From Stereocaulon alpinum (lineage: Eukaryota; Ascomycota; Lecanoromycetes; Lecanorales; Stereocaulaceae): a stretch of 46,104 nt of DNA. The stretch is taken from NCBI GenBank assembly GCA_018257865.1, contig JAEUBA010000144.1:1-46104 (forward strand), read 5' to 3'. This document shows positions 36,260-45,687 of this stretch, piece by piece. The notes beneath the pieces were generated by a model that saw only the letters and a program-made list of their open reading frames with translations, did not search any database and was not told where the DNA came from. The position numbers were made by a program, and so were the translations under genes. Position 1 is the stretch's first letter; every line of letters begins with the position of its first letter.

Positions 36260-39200
36260 ATAGAGGAAGAAGGATATAATAATAGTACTACTTCTTAAAA
36301 ACGAAGACGTAAAAGATATAGACGTATTAGCGATCTAAGAGCCGGTATATAACCTAATAAATAGAACCTTATATAATATAAGTATAAGTAGATTCTACCT
36401 AGCCTATAGGGGAGACCTAGAGGCTAGGACGTACTTTTATATAAATAAAAGGATAGACCCCGACGACTAGGGAGTAGTATACTAGGAGGGCGACTTATAC
36501 TCGTTATAGATTTAGACTAGGAGAACCTAAAATAACGCTAACGCTGAAAATAAGAACGCTGGGGAGCTACTAGTAGAGAGGGTATAGGTATATAACGCCT
36601 ATAACCCTTTACTAGTAAGCTATATATCGGTAGATAGCCCTACAACTATCCTAAAGCTAAAGGAGGCCTTAGAAAACGAGGGCGAGTATATTATAGTAGG
36701 GGATTTTAACCTATACCACCCTTACTAGAATAATCCTAGACGAACTATATACTATATAATAGCAGATAAGTTACTAGAGGTAGTAGGAGAAAAAGGTATA
36801 GATCTTAGGCTACCGGAGAAGTTAATTATATAGTAAAATAGAGGCTTAGAGAATACTATCAACCTTATATTCCTAACTAAGGGCGCGTATAACGCGATAG
36901 CGAAGTGTGGGGTAAGAGATAACCTTAATATAAGGTCGGATTATATACTAATTATAATAGAGCTAGAATAGACTTAGAGTAAATATTAAGTACGCTAGAA
37001 GAGAGCTTAGAAAAGGATAGAGATAAAGGCGACTAGCGAAGAGATCTAGAAATATATAAGGATTATAAATAAAGTTATAGGTAGATACCTATTAGACTTA
37101 GAAGAGGTAATTAATCTATATATTAATAAGCTTATAGCTATACTATAGAAGATAGTAGAGAATACTATTCTATATAAGGAGTAGTATATAGGAGCTAAAC
37201 TATACTAAAATAGGACGTATATAAGAGTTACTAAGGTATTATAGGTAGCGCTTAAGGCCTATCGCTATAGCAGAAATATATAAACTAAGGAGGCCCTCTG
37301 CTAGGCTGAAAGGAAAAAGGTTACTACCCTATAGAAAACTTAGACGATAGCTTTCTAAGAGGGGGTCTATAAAGCGTCGCTAAGACTAAGAGGAGTATAG
37401 TAACTCGCTAAGTAGGGAAAGGAGAGGAGTATATATCCTAAAGAGCTACTATAATTCCTAGCTATTAAAGATAGAAATAGGAATAAGGCGATAGACTTTA
37501 AAGGGAAGATAGAGGCCCTAAAAAGGGTCCTCTTCCTACCTCTACCCTTAGTAGACCTAGCGGACGTTAAGGGAGCTAGTTACCTAAAGCCTATTATAAT
37601 AGATAGCGAGATTACTATAAAGGAGGTAAGAGATATAATTTAGTACCTAGTAGTAGATAAGGCCCTAGGAATTTTAGGAATCCTAAATAGGTTCCTAAGG
37701 GCGGTATATAAAGAAATAGGGGAGACCTTTAGGAGGGTATTTTAAGCGTATCTAAACTATAGATACTACCTAAAGAAATTCCGCGTAGCGAATATAGTAA
37801 TACTAAAGAAGCTAAAGAAAACCGACTACTCTAAACCTAAAGCTTATCGACCTATTATACTACTAGATATACTCGGAAAGGTATTAGAGATAGTAATAGT
37901 AAAACGACTTAGTAGAATAGCTAAAGTAAATCACCTACTCTTAGAATATTAGATAGGAGGTAGGAAGAGATATTTAGTAGAATTAGCCCTAAAGACTATT
38001 ATAGACTTAATCTATATAATATAGAACTAAGGTAAGGATAATATAGCGAGCCTACTATTACTAGATATAGTAGGGGTATTTAATAATATATCCTATAAAA
38101 GGCTACTTTATAACCTAAGGATAAAAGGAATTCCTAAGAGGATTATCCGATAAACTGCGAGCTTCCTTAAGGATAGAGTAATATTAATAACTCTAGGAGG
38201 TAAGACTAGCCTAATTAAGGCGGTAGAGATAAGGATTCCGTAAGGATTACTAATATCGCTAATTTTATTCCTCTTCTTTAATACGACGCTAATTAAAGTA
38301 TACTTAAAGGTAAAGATCCTAGTATAAGTAGGAGGATTCGTAGATAACGTATACCTATTAGTATATAGTAAATTAACGGAAACGAATTATAGGTAGCTAG
38401 AATAGGCCTATAGGCTCTACTAGATATAGGCGAAAATATACGGGGTAATATTCGTACCTTAGAAATACGAACTAGTATATCTATCGCGTACTCCTAAAAG
38501 ATTTAATATAAGGGAGACGGTATAATCTAATAATACGGAGGTTATACTAGAAGTAAGTATTAGGGTCCTTAGGCTATATATTAATACTAAACTCCGCTAG
38601 GGCCCTTATATAGCCTAAGTAAAAGTAAAAGCCGCTACCTAAGCTTAAGCGATTAAGTACTTAGTAGGGTCGACTTAGGGAGCTACGTTCGAGAAGTATA
38701 GGAAGGTATATAGTATAGCAGTAAGGCCTATACTTATATTCGCTACCCTAATATAGTATACCCCTACTAGAGGGCTAGGAGTAGTTAAGAAATATATAAA
38801 GACGCTCGCGATAATATAGAATAACTACTTATAGATAGTACTTAGAGTATATAAGGCGATACCTATCTAAGTCTTAGAGGCGGAGGTAGTTATCCTACCT
38901 ATCTAAACCTACTTAGATACCCTAGTTATAAGATACTAGGTACTAAGGGGAGTCTACCCCCTAATAATTAAGGGTAACTGTATAATCTATAGGAGACTAT
39001 AGGGAAAGAGGGGAAGAGCGCGCCTAATACGCCTAACCCTATTACTAGAGAAGGAAGAATAGGCCCTGCGGGAGCTTAAGGTAAAGGATTAGGACTAAGT
39101 AGTAATAGTAATAAGGAAGAAGGTATACTAGTATAACTTAAAAATAGATATTAAAGAGTACTAGGATATAAGCGTCCTAGCTAAGAGGGTATAAAGCTAG

Positions 39201-39850
39201 GTAAGGGAGAAGTAGACTAAACGGTAGGAGGTATATTAAGATACTATTCCTAAGTACTCTTATATACCTATATAGAAGGAGCTGCTATTTAGTAATAAGT
39301 ATAACTACTACCTAAAGCTTTAGAAGGTAGAGAGCTTAATAGCGGTCTAACTTCGAAGTAGTAAAAATAGGTTTAACTACTTCTTATATAAGGTAAGGGT
39401 GCTAGGGGTCCGTAGTACCTAATATAGCTACGGCTAGAGGAAGTAGGACGTAAAGTATATCCTCCTATACTACCTAGAACTTAGCGACTCTCGTAGGGAA
39501 CTTATTAAGGAGGCGGAGACCTATAATATTAAAGCTATATTAGTTAAGGTTACTAGTATAAGAGCGGCTATAAGATAGCTAGTTAAGTTAGGGTTCCTAA
39601 TATAGTATTATCTTACTAGGGAATAGCTCTCCTAGTCTAGACTCCCTATTAGAGCAGAACCGGTAATAAAAACCCTAAAGATAAAGAAGCCTAAGCGTAA
39701 GTAGAAGCTAAAGGTAGTAGAGCTACCGGAGTATTATAGGGCCTAGTAGGGTAATAGAAAATATAGCTACTAGTATCGTAAAGCCTAGCGATAAGGTTAG
39801 ATAGGCGGAGTAGAAGGATAAGTAAGCTAATAAGCGAAAGTTTTTAGCTA
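36260..39850 (+). pseudogene. LINE ORF2, endonuclease-reverse transcriptase, degraded
   Basis: Plus strand. Endonuclease: AI-EP near 36323-36343 (QEP motif), VGDFNLYHP at 36696-36720 and RSDYILIIIEL at 36930-36960 (SDH with H to Y). Reverse transcriptase: AYRPIILLDILGKVLE at 37841-37890, LLLLDIVGVFNNISY near 38050-38100, KGIPKRIIR near 38125-38150, and the catalytic box FVDN at 38337-38348 (FVDD, second aspartate lost). C-terminal zinc knuckle near 39415-39480. This enzyme nicks the target and copies the RNA there. No RNase H domain was noticed. Confidence 0.9.
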
Positions 39851-39974
39851 GAAGGGGCGACCCTAAAAAGGTTTCTTTCGCGTCTAGAGGGCTTAGAGCC
39901 CCCTAGATTTCTTAGTAATATAAAAGAACACCCTTATTAGTATATATAGATACTAGAATAGGCGTATAAACCAA

Positions 39975-39989
39975 TCAATTAATTAATTA
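39975..39989 (+). repeat. LINE 3' tail, AATT microsatellite
   Basis: caattaattaattaa forms the 3' end of the LINE just before the target duplication; simple-repeat tails are common in this LINE group. Confidence 0.75.
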
Positions 39990-39999
39990 ATCTAAATTA
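39990..39999. repeat. LINE target site duplication (right)
   Basis: atctaaatta, identical to 34555-34564; host sequence continues tatctaatcttacgg. Confidence 0.85.
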
Positions 40000-40565
40000 T
40001 ATCTAATCTTACGGATAACCTTCTCTCGAACCTTTAGTAGAAGGCCTTAGATAAACTATATTACCTAAGTATACGCCTTAAGTTATCTACGTTTAATAAG
40101 GTAGTATAAGATTATATAAAACTACTAGTAATACTACTTAAGGTTATCCTTCTCTATACGCAGCTTAGCTTTCAGCGTTTCTAGGAAGTTATAGGAATTA
40201 ACCTACTAATTATAGTTATACTTTTAGTAGTCCTTTTTTATTACTTTAAATAGCCCTACTCCGTCTTATAGTATATACTTCGGAATTACCTTAATATAGT
40301 TACTAATTATTCTTTCGTAATACTATAGTAGTTTCTTAAATATCTTATCTAGTATTAGCCTATATTTATTACTTATTATTTCGAACTATTATAGGAACTT
40401 AGTTATATTACTTTCGCTAAAGTATAAAGCTTTAGGGGTACTTAGAAATAGTATTAGTAATATTATCTAACGCCTAACGAACGCTATAGGGATTAGTATA
40501 ACGGGTATAGTTAGTATAACTAGTATATCTAGTATATCTAGTATTAGAGGTAGTATAGAGGAGGA
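40000..40565 (-). pseudogene. gag: Family-B gag, N-terminal part, degraded
   Basis: Minus strand. Starts near 40560 with short tri-peptide repeats, then ALYFSESNITKFL near 40395-40440, DKIFKKLL near 40320-40350, GVGLFKVIKKDY near 40210-40250 and NFLETLKAKL near 40150-40180, the pattern of a gypsy gag that opens with an F-S-G-x-N-x-T-x-F-L capsid segment. It continues on the far side of the LINE at 34554. The stretch 40008-40150 is shared with 45550-45687, and 40008-40015 (cttacgga) is the unoccupied target site of the hairpin element. Confidence 0.82.
40505..40549. repeat. 9-bp tandem repeat x5 at the gag N terminus
   Basis: Units of gtatatcta and variants from 40505 to 40549. On the minus strand they encode three-residue units now read as I-L-D/V/T, which would be T-P-D-like before C-to-T change. 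Confidence 0.7.
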
Positions 40566-40960
40566 AGAGGATAGAGTATCTGTTAGGATTCTTTGGTATA
40601 GTGAAAAGATAATCCTTTAGTTATGCTATCGAATTCTACTAAGTACAAATTAGTAGCCCTAACCCTAAGGGTTCTAAGCGAGTAGGGTAAGTAATATAAG
40701 CAATCCGTAATAATATCCCCCTAATAAGAAATACTCCTATCGCCCTCGATAGTTATATATTAAGCGGTGTAGAAGGATAAGAAGGATATTATAAGTAGAG
40801 CCTAGTAGAAGGATATTTCGTAAAAGGATATTTTCTATAGAAGGATATTACAAGCAGTAGAAGTATAGAAGGATATTATAAGTAGGCTATAGAAGGATAT
40901 CGCAAGTAACTTCTGCTATTATAATTAACTTAGTAAGTAAGATTGACTATTTATTTTCCT
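40566..40960. other. Leader or LTR remnant upstream of family-B gag
   Basis: About 400 bases with no coding motif and rather many surviving CpA and TpG sites. It contains the AGAAGGATAT repeat array. It may be the 5' untranslated region or LTR of the family-B copy; no matching second LTR was found. Confidence 0.4.
40765..40912. repeat. Degenerate AGAAGGATAT repeat array
   Basis: At least six copies of (t)agaaggatatta(c/t)aag(c/t)ag spaced 18-35 bp apart. The unit is partly protected from RIP (acaagcag retained). Confidence 0.75.
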
Positions 40961-40979
40961 AGGACGTCTATATCCCCTC

Positions 40980-41965
40980 TTTAGCGGTGATAAGGGTAAA
41001 TCTAATCATCGTTAGCAGCCCCTACGTCCTCGTAGACGTATTATATAGTAATCTTTATATTCGGAGATAAGGCGCTTTACCTTTTAGAGGTTATCAATAT
41101 TATACTAGCGGTTCTAATAGTGGGAGTAGCCCTTCTACTTTATAAGGTATTATAGCTTTCTCCTAGTAATTCGCTTCCCTAAAAGGCGTTCGATTTTATA
41201 CTTAGGCGCCTCGTTACTAATAGTAGATATAGGTAGCGGATTAGATAGCTGAGGATAATAGAAAGGATCCTCCTCTAAAGGTAAGGGTTTAAGATAGGCT
41301 ATTAATACGATAGGATAAATTCGTATTATTAGTAGTAAGTCGAGCTTATACGCGAGTAGACTGATAGCCCTTTTAATAGTAAATAGTCCTACCCTCTAAT
41401 AAGATAGCTTACGGTTATCTAGGCCTAGAATCTTATACCCCTTATATAGCTGAAGGTATACCTAGGAGCCCTTCTTTAGTATAATAGGTTTATAAGCACT
41501 ATTATACCTTACTTTAGTAGTAGTATTAGTAAAGGCTATAGCTTCCTCTACTTCCTTCTAACGAAGACTTCGGAGGCAGCGAAGATCCTTAATAGGTAGG
41601 TCGATAAGTATATTTAAGGAATCGCGTACCTTAAAGCCGTATACGAGTTCGTTAGGAGCCTACCCTATCGTAGTATTAGAAGAATTATTTAAACTACCTT
41701 AAATAAATAGCAGAAACTCAGTCCAGTTATTACTAGGGTAGGAAGTTAAGAGGTAGCGCAGGGCGATCTTAACTATCTAATTAGTCCGTTCGGACTAACT
41801 ATCCGTCTGGGGATAGTAGGCGGTCGACGTAAGTAGAGAAGTCCCTAACTTCTTAAAGATAAACCGCTAGAAGGACGATATAAATTTCGGATCCCTATCC
41901 GAAATTATTACAACTAGAATACCCTAGTTATACCTAATTAATATAGTTATAGTAGTATTAGTATC
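40980..41965 (-). pseudogene. Family-C gypsy integrase with chromodomain, degraded
   Basis: Minus strand. Integrase core: VIISDRDPKFISSF near 41875-41920, then STAYYPQTDS-SERTN near 41770-41825 (from YHPQTDGQSERTNQ), NN-TEFLLF near 41705-41735, and a GLFTIKRAISLLAYKLDLP module near 41385-41440. C-terminal chromodomain near 41060-41200: APKYKIERLLGKRITRRK, YLIK-KGYSHY and LISEYKDY. A separate chromovirus lineage from the two complete copies. Reverse transcriptase and protease are absent here; the frame ends at the TRIM-like element. Confidence 0.88.
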
Positions 41966-42101
41966 AGGGCTCCGGGGTATACTATACCCCCGGACTACTA
42001 AGCTATATAGTCTAATAGTATCGCCCTAGCAAGTACCGAACATTTTGAGTTTTACCCTTAGGGGTTTAGCGGTAACTGCGCCTATAGTTACTAGGTTAAT
42101 A
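41966..42101 (+). repeat. TRIM-like terminal repeat, left
   Basis: 136 bp, agggct to ggttaata. Includes ccggggtatactatacccc, a near-perfect inverted repeat near its start. Retains the CpA/TpG-bearing words gaacattttgag and aactgcgcc. Confidence 0.85.
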
Positions 42102-42669
42102 AGTATATTTAGTATAATAAAGCTTAATAATCTTAACCTAAATTATAAAGGTCTAGGGTTTAATACTATTAAGGGGGTAATTTCTAAGGGATTTTTTTAG
42201 GGGGCGGTAGCTATAATTAGCTACTAAGCGACCTAATAGGGTTCCCGCCCGCCTAACCCTACTACGCGACTTCAGCGCGCAGCCCGTAGTAACAAATTTT
42301 CGCTAGGGGCCTACTACGGAGTACCCTTTAGGGGCTTTAACCACACTATTCGCTAAGTCCTACGGGTACGAATAATATTTTCGCTAAGTCCTTCGGGTAC
42401 GAATAATCCGGTAGGGGCGCCCTTCAGGGGCCTACTACCTAGCGGAAGCGTCCTTTAGGGAGGCCGCTAACTCTAGAAGTATCCTTTATAGGCTTTAACT
42501 TTATTATTTCGCTAAGTCCTTCGGGCACGAATAATATCTAGTAGGGCGCCCTTTAGGGGCCTTACGACCCGACTTACACCGAATATTCGGGCTTATTATA
42601 GGGGAACGATATTTTTCTACCCTACTAGGAGGCGCCGTAGACGTCGCCCTAGGGGGGGGGATAATTATT
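42102..42669. other. TRIM-like interior with repeated small hairpins
   Basis: Non-coding. Three copies of ttcgctaagtcc(t)(t/a)cggg(t/c)acgaataat at about 42350, 42381 and 42508; each has ATTCG/CGAAT-type ends that can pair, with ccttcggg or cctacggg in the loop region. Also several (c)aggggc(c)t words. Base composition is clearly richer in G, C and CpG than the rest of the window. Confidence 0.7.
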
Positions 42670-42805
42670 AGGGCTTTAGGGTATACTACACCCCTAGACT
42701 ACTAAGCTATATAGTCTAATAGTATCGCCCTAGTAAGTACCGAACATTTTGAGTTTTGCCCTTAGGGGTTCAGCGGTAACTGCGCCTATAGTTACCGGGT
42801 TAATA
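42670..42805 (+). repeat. TRIM-like terminal repeat, right
   Basis: 136 bp, aligned end to end with 41966-42101; differences are mostly transitions. Confidence 0.85.
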
Positions 42806-42810
42806 CTATC

Positions 42811-43328
42811 GCTAGTCCCTTTTACTAGAGGTTTATAAGCCTACGCTCTAACCTTCTTTCTTCGGTACTATCCCTAAAGTAGAACCTTAACAGGTTCCTA
42901 ATATATAACTTATTAGCGATAATCTTTAAAGATTCGTCTTCTATTATATTAGGATCCTAGATTATAAGATATTCTTCTAGCTAGGGTTAAAGTACTGCTA
43001 CTATATCGCCTTTAAGGTATAATAAGTAAAAGACGTTCCTAGCCTTTACTATAGAAAAGGTTAATATATTAAATACTATATATAGGTTAATTTATCGGAG
43101 AAATATATTTAATCCTCCCTTTCTACTAGAGAACTTTATAGGGTTAGGTAACCTTATTCCTCCTTCGCTAATAGTAATCCCCTCTTCTTTAGGAATAGGG
43201 GGACCTTCCTTAGGGCCTATACCCCTTCCCTAGAATCCTCCTATTACTTCGGATATAACGCGCCGTCTCTCCCCTAAGGTAGAACCGGAAGTACTTATAC
43301 TATATAGTCTAAAGTATAGTATTTAAAG
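42811..43328 (-). pseudogene. Gypsy gag remnant (possibly family C)
   Basis: Minus-strand frame with INLYIVFNILTFSIVKARNV, YLLYLKGDIVAVL and FYFRDSTEERRLERRLINL, a retrotransposon Gag capsid pattern ending in the L-x-x-L-x-Q-x-G-S/L-A type segment just before the TRIM-like element. It lies directly inside the LTR-like repeat at 43329-43694, as expected for a gag next to a 5' LTR on the minus strand. Pairing with the integrase at 40980 is likely by orientation but unproven, and about 3 kb of pol would be missing. Confidence 0.6.
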
Positions 43329-43694
43329 TATAACGGGGGGGTTTAACTCCTGCGGGTAAATTATATAGTATATTAAGTACTAGAAGGTAATAGAGATAGA
43401 TAGTTATTAAAGTATCTTTAGCTAAGACTCCTCTCTATTATATAAGTTAAATATAAGGAGATAAGAAAATATTCTGCTAAAGGAAAACCTATCCTTATAT
43501 ATTTAAGGGGAGAGACCCTTACTTACCCTAGATACCTTAGTCGTAACCTATAATTAGTACGACTATTACGACTAGTCGCTAGAGGTACTATAGTCGTACC
43601 CTATAACCGCTGCGACTACTGCGACTAGTTATATAATAGCGGACCCTAAGCTGCTCAGCTTAGTATATTCCTAGTCACGCCTAGACCCGTAATA
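43329..43694 (-). repeat. LTR-like repeat, copy 2
   Basis: 366 bp from tataacggggg to cccgtaata. The first half matches 30067-30243; the second half (43510-43690) is different and rich in short gcgacta/tagtcg words. The position next to a gag remnant suggests it is the 5' LTR of that element, but no target duplication is visible. Confidence 0.6.
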
Positions 43695-44752
43695 TAGGAT
43701 CTTACTTAGTAAGTAAACTAAATTATCCTTATCCTTTAACTATTTAGTAAGCTTCTAGTATCTCTCTTTACTACCGAAAGTCTTCTAATTCTACTTTATT
43801 ACCCTAATACCTACGTCTAGTATTTCCGCGTCCTCCGTAGATCTTAATTAGTTATTTCTCTTATAGGCCTACGCTATTACTAGGCCTAAGAAATCCTAAT
43901 TTACTATAGAGGTAGGTCGCCTAAATAGACTTATATTCGTATATTCGCCTAGGCGAATAGTTTTTATAGCTAGAAGACGGTCTTCTTACGTAGCCTTTCC
44001 TTATAGCTAAGAGGAACTTTTATTACCTAATTATCCTATAGGTCTAATAGCCCGAACCTCTACTACTACTAATTCCGCCTTATTATTAGTATCCGTAGTT
44101 ATATCGCTATCGTATAACTCTCCTAGTCTTAGAGAAGAAGTATATATAGCTAACGCGTTCTACCTTTCCTATTATCTCCGTACCGCCTCCTATATAGCGT
44201 TCTCTACGGTTACCTTCTATAGTTACGTACGCGTTATCTATAATAATTCGTTACTATCTCCGCTCTATCCTAGATAAATCTTACTAGTAGTATAAGTAGT
44301 ATTAAAGTTAACGTAACGAGTTTAGCGATACTTACCGCTATAGTAGTAGTAATCTTTATTAATTATAGTACTAGTACTAGAGGCTACTCCTATATTAATT
44401 CTAAACGAGGTTAGTAATAGCCCTAATCCTTATATTATACCTATACGGTTCGTTATTACTTACGTTATTAACGTTAGGTTCTCTAAGGCCTTAGTTATCG
44501 ACTTAATTCTATTATCATTAATTACGGAGTTTAGTATAGGCTTAGAAACGGGGGTATTATACCTATTAATAAGACTAAAGGTTACTTTCGTCTAATAGCT
44601 ATTTATAATACTACTTAGATTATCTATCTTCGCCTTACTAATAGTAAACCCGTCTATAATATATTCTACGTTAGCGATCGTTAATATAGCTCTAGAAATC
44701 TTATTATAGTCTATTATCTCTATATTATCTAGATTATATCTAACCTTACGGA
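43695..44752 (-). pseudogene. Family-B gag fragment, second copy
   Basis: Aligns with 33490-34564 for about 1 kb (for example actaaattatcc..atcctttaacta and the AN-DFLGLVLA-type block at 43862-43908). It includes, at 44720-44745, the site where the LINE entered the other copy, here uninterrupted. The right end is split by the hairpin element. Confidence 0.75.
44745..44752. repeat. Target site duplication of the hairpin element (left)
   Basis: cttacgga, repeated at 45550-45557; the unoccupied site is at 40008-40015. Confidence 0.88.
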
Positions 44753-44880
44753 TACTGCCCGGAAAGGTATAGTATAGTATAGGATATTGGACTTTCTACT
44801 ATCCTATAGGATAGTATAGTATAAAGGACTCGAATCCTATACTACTGCTAGTATAGTATAGGTTAGGACGGGATTGCCAA

Positions 44881-44991
44881 GAGGTATAGGATATTAGTAG
44901 GATATCTCAGTAGTATAGGATATCCTAGTAGCGGATTAGATAAGGAGGATATTCTAGTATATAATAGCAATTCTAGTTATTATTCTAGTTA
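44881..44991 (+). repeat. Hairpin element, left inner arm
   Basis: gaggtataggatattagtag and onward; reverse complement of 45300-45410 with about 95 percent identity by eye. Confidence 0.85.
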
Positions 44992-45040
44992 CCAAAATCA
45001 ATTTAGAAAATTTAGAAATTAAATTATTATCTAGATCTAT

Positions 45041-45100
45041 AATAGCTAGAATAATAGCTAGGATAATAGCTAGAATAATAGCTAGACTAATAGCTAGAAT
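45041..45100. repeat. 12-bp tandem repeat x5 in the hairpin loop
   Basis: Five exact-length units of aatagctagaat (variants -ggat and -gact) from 45041 to 45100, each containing a TAGCTA palindrome. Confidence 0.9.
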
Positions 45101-45299
45101 AATAATTAGCTAGAAAGGGCTAACTATCTAAAAAGCCTAGATAGCCTACTATAGACTATAGTAACTACTATCTAGTAGTCTATTAAGTACTAAGTATTCT
45201 ATTATTACTACTATAACTATAGATAATTATCTACTATAGATACTACTAGCTATTATTCTAATTCTATAATAGATTTTTTGGTATTATATAGAGATATAA

Positions 45300-45410
45300 T
45301 AACTAGAATAATAACTAGAATTACTATTATATACTAGAATATCCTCCTTATCTAATCCGCTACTGGGATATCCTATACTAATATTATATCCTACTAATAT
45401 CCTATACCTC
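45300..45410 (-). repeat. Hairpin element, right inner arm
   Basis: Inverted partner of 44881-44991. Confidence 0.85.
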
Positions 45411-45549
45411 TTAGCGATACCATCTCGATCCCGTACTATACCTATAGGGAGGTATGGGATTTGGGGTGCCCTAAACCCATACTATACTAGTATACTATAC
45501 TATCCTAGTAGGATATCCTATAGGATATCCTATACCTTTCCGGGTAGTA

Positions 45550-45557
45550 CTTACGGA
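45550..45557. repeat. Target site duplication of the hairpin element (right)
   Basis: cttacgga, identical to 44745-44752; host continues caaccttct where the unfilled site has taaccttct. Confidence 0.88.
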
Positions 45558-45687
45558 CAACCTTCTCTTAAACCTTTAGTAGGAGGCCTTAGATAAACTA
45601 TATTACCTAGGTATATACCTCTAGTTATCTACGTTTAATAAGGTAGTATAAGATAGTATAAAATTATTAGTAATACTACTTAAGGTT
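45558..45687 (-). pseudogene. Family-B gag fragment beyond the hairpin element
   Basis: Aligns with 40016-40147 (taaactatattacct, atctacgtttaataaggtag, aatactacttaaggtt). Similarity stops abruptly at 45687, so the gag N terminus of this copy is missing. Confidence 0.75.

Larger units (their letters stand above)
34565..39989 (+). mobile_element. LINE (non-LTR retrotransposon), near full length
   Basis: About 5,425 bp on the plus strand, inserted in the family-B gag in opposite orientation to it. It has two ORF remnants, an AATT-repeat 3' tail (39975-39989) and a 10-bp target duplication. Protein motifs place it with the Tad1/I-type fungal LINEs with an apurinic endonuclease. It is RIP-mutated throughout. 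Confidence 0.92.
41966..42805 (+). mobile_element. TRIM-like element, 840 bp
   Basis: Two 136-bp direct terminal repeats around 568 bp of non-coding, CpG-rich sequence, with a purine run (ctagggggggggga, 42649-42662) before the right repeat. Size and structure match terminal-repeat retrotransposons in miniature, which move with the enzymes of larger LTR elements. Flanks gtatc (41961-41965) and ctatc (42806-42810) match at four of five bases and may be the target duplication. The flanks themselves (integrase on one side, gag on the other) do not read as one protein, so a rearrangement cannot be excluded. Confidence 0.65.
44753..45549. mobile_element. Long-inverted-repeat (foldback/MITE-like) element, 797 bp
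   Basis: Terminal inverted repeats tactgcccggaaaggtatag (one mismatch between ends) and an 8-bp duplication suggest a non-autonomous hAT-type DNA transposon. Inner arms 44881-44991 and 45300-45410 are inverted copies of about 111 bp with roughly six mismatches, so a transcript through the element would fold into a long hairpin around a loop of about 300 bases. No coding sequence was seen. CpA and TpG survive in many places (tgccaag, caattc, accaaaatcaat, tttggggtgcc), so it escaped most RIP. Confidence 0.82.

Noticed and set aside
38950..39400. RNase H domain in LINE ORF2
   Set aside because: No Y-T-D-G-S type motif could be found between the reverse transcriptase and the terminal zinc knuckle.
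42350..42540. CRISPR-like array from the three 29-bp units
   Set aside because: Only three units with irregular spacing in a eukaryotic retroelement interior; no cas genes.
30067..43694. One 13.6-kb LTR retrotransposon bounded by the two LTR-like repeats
   Set aside because: The interior holds a LINE on the opposite strand and parts of at least two gypsy families, the LTR second halves do not match, and there is no target duplication.
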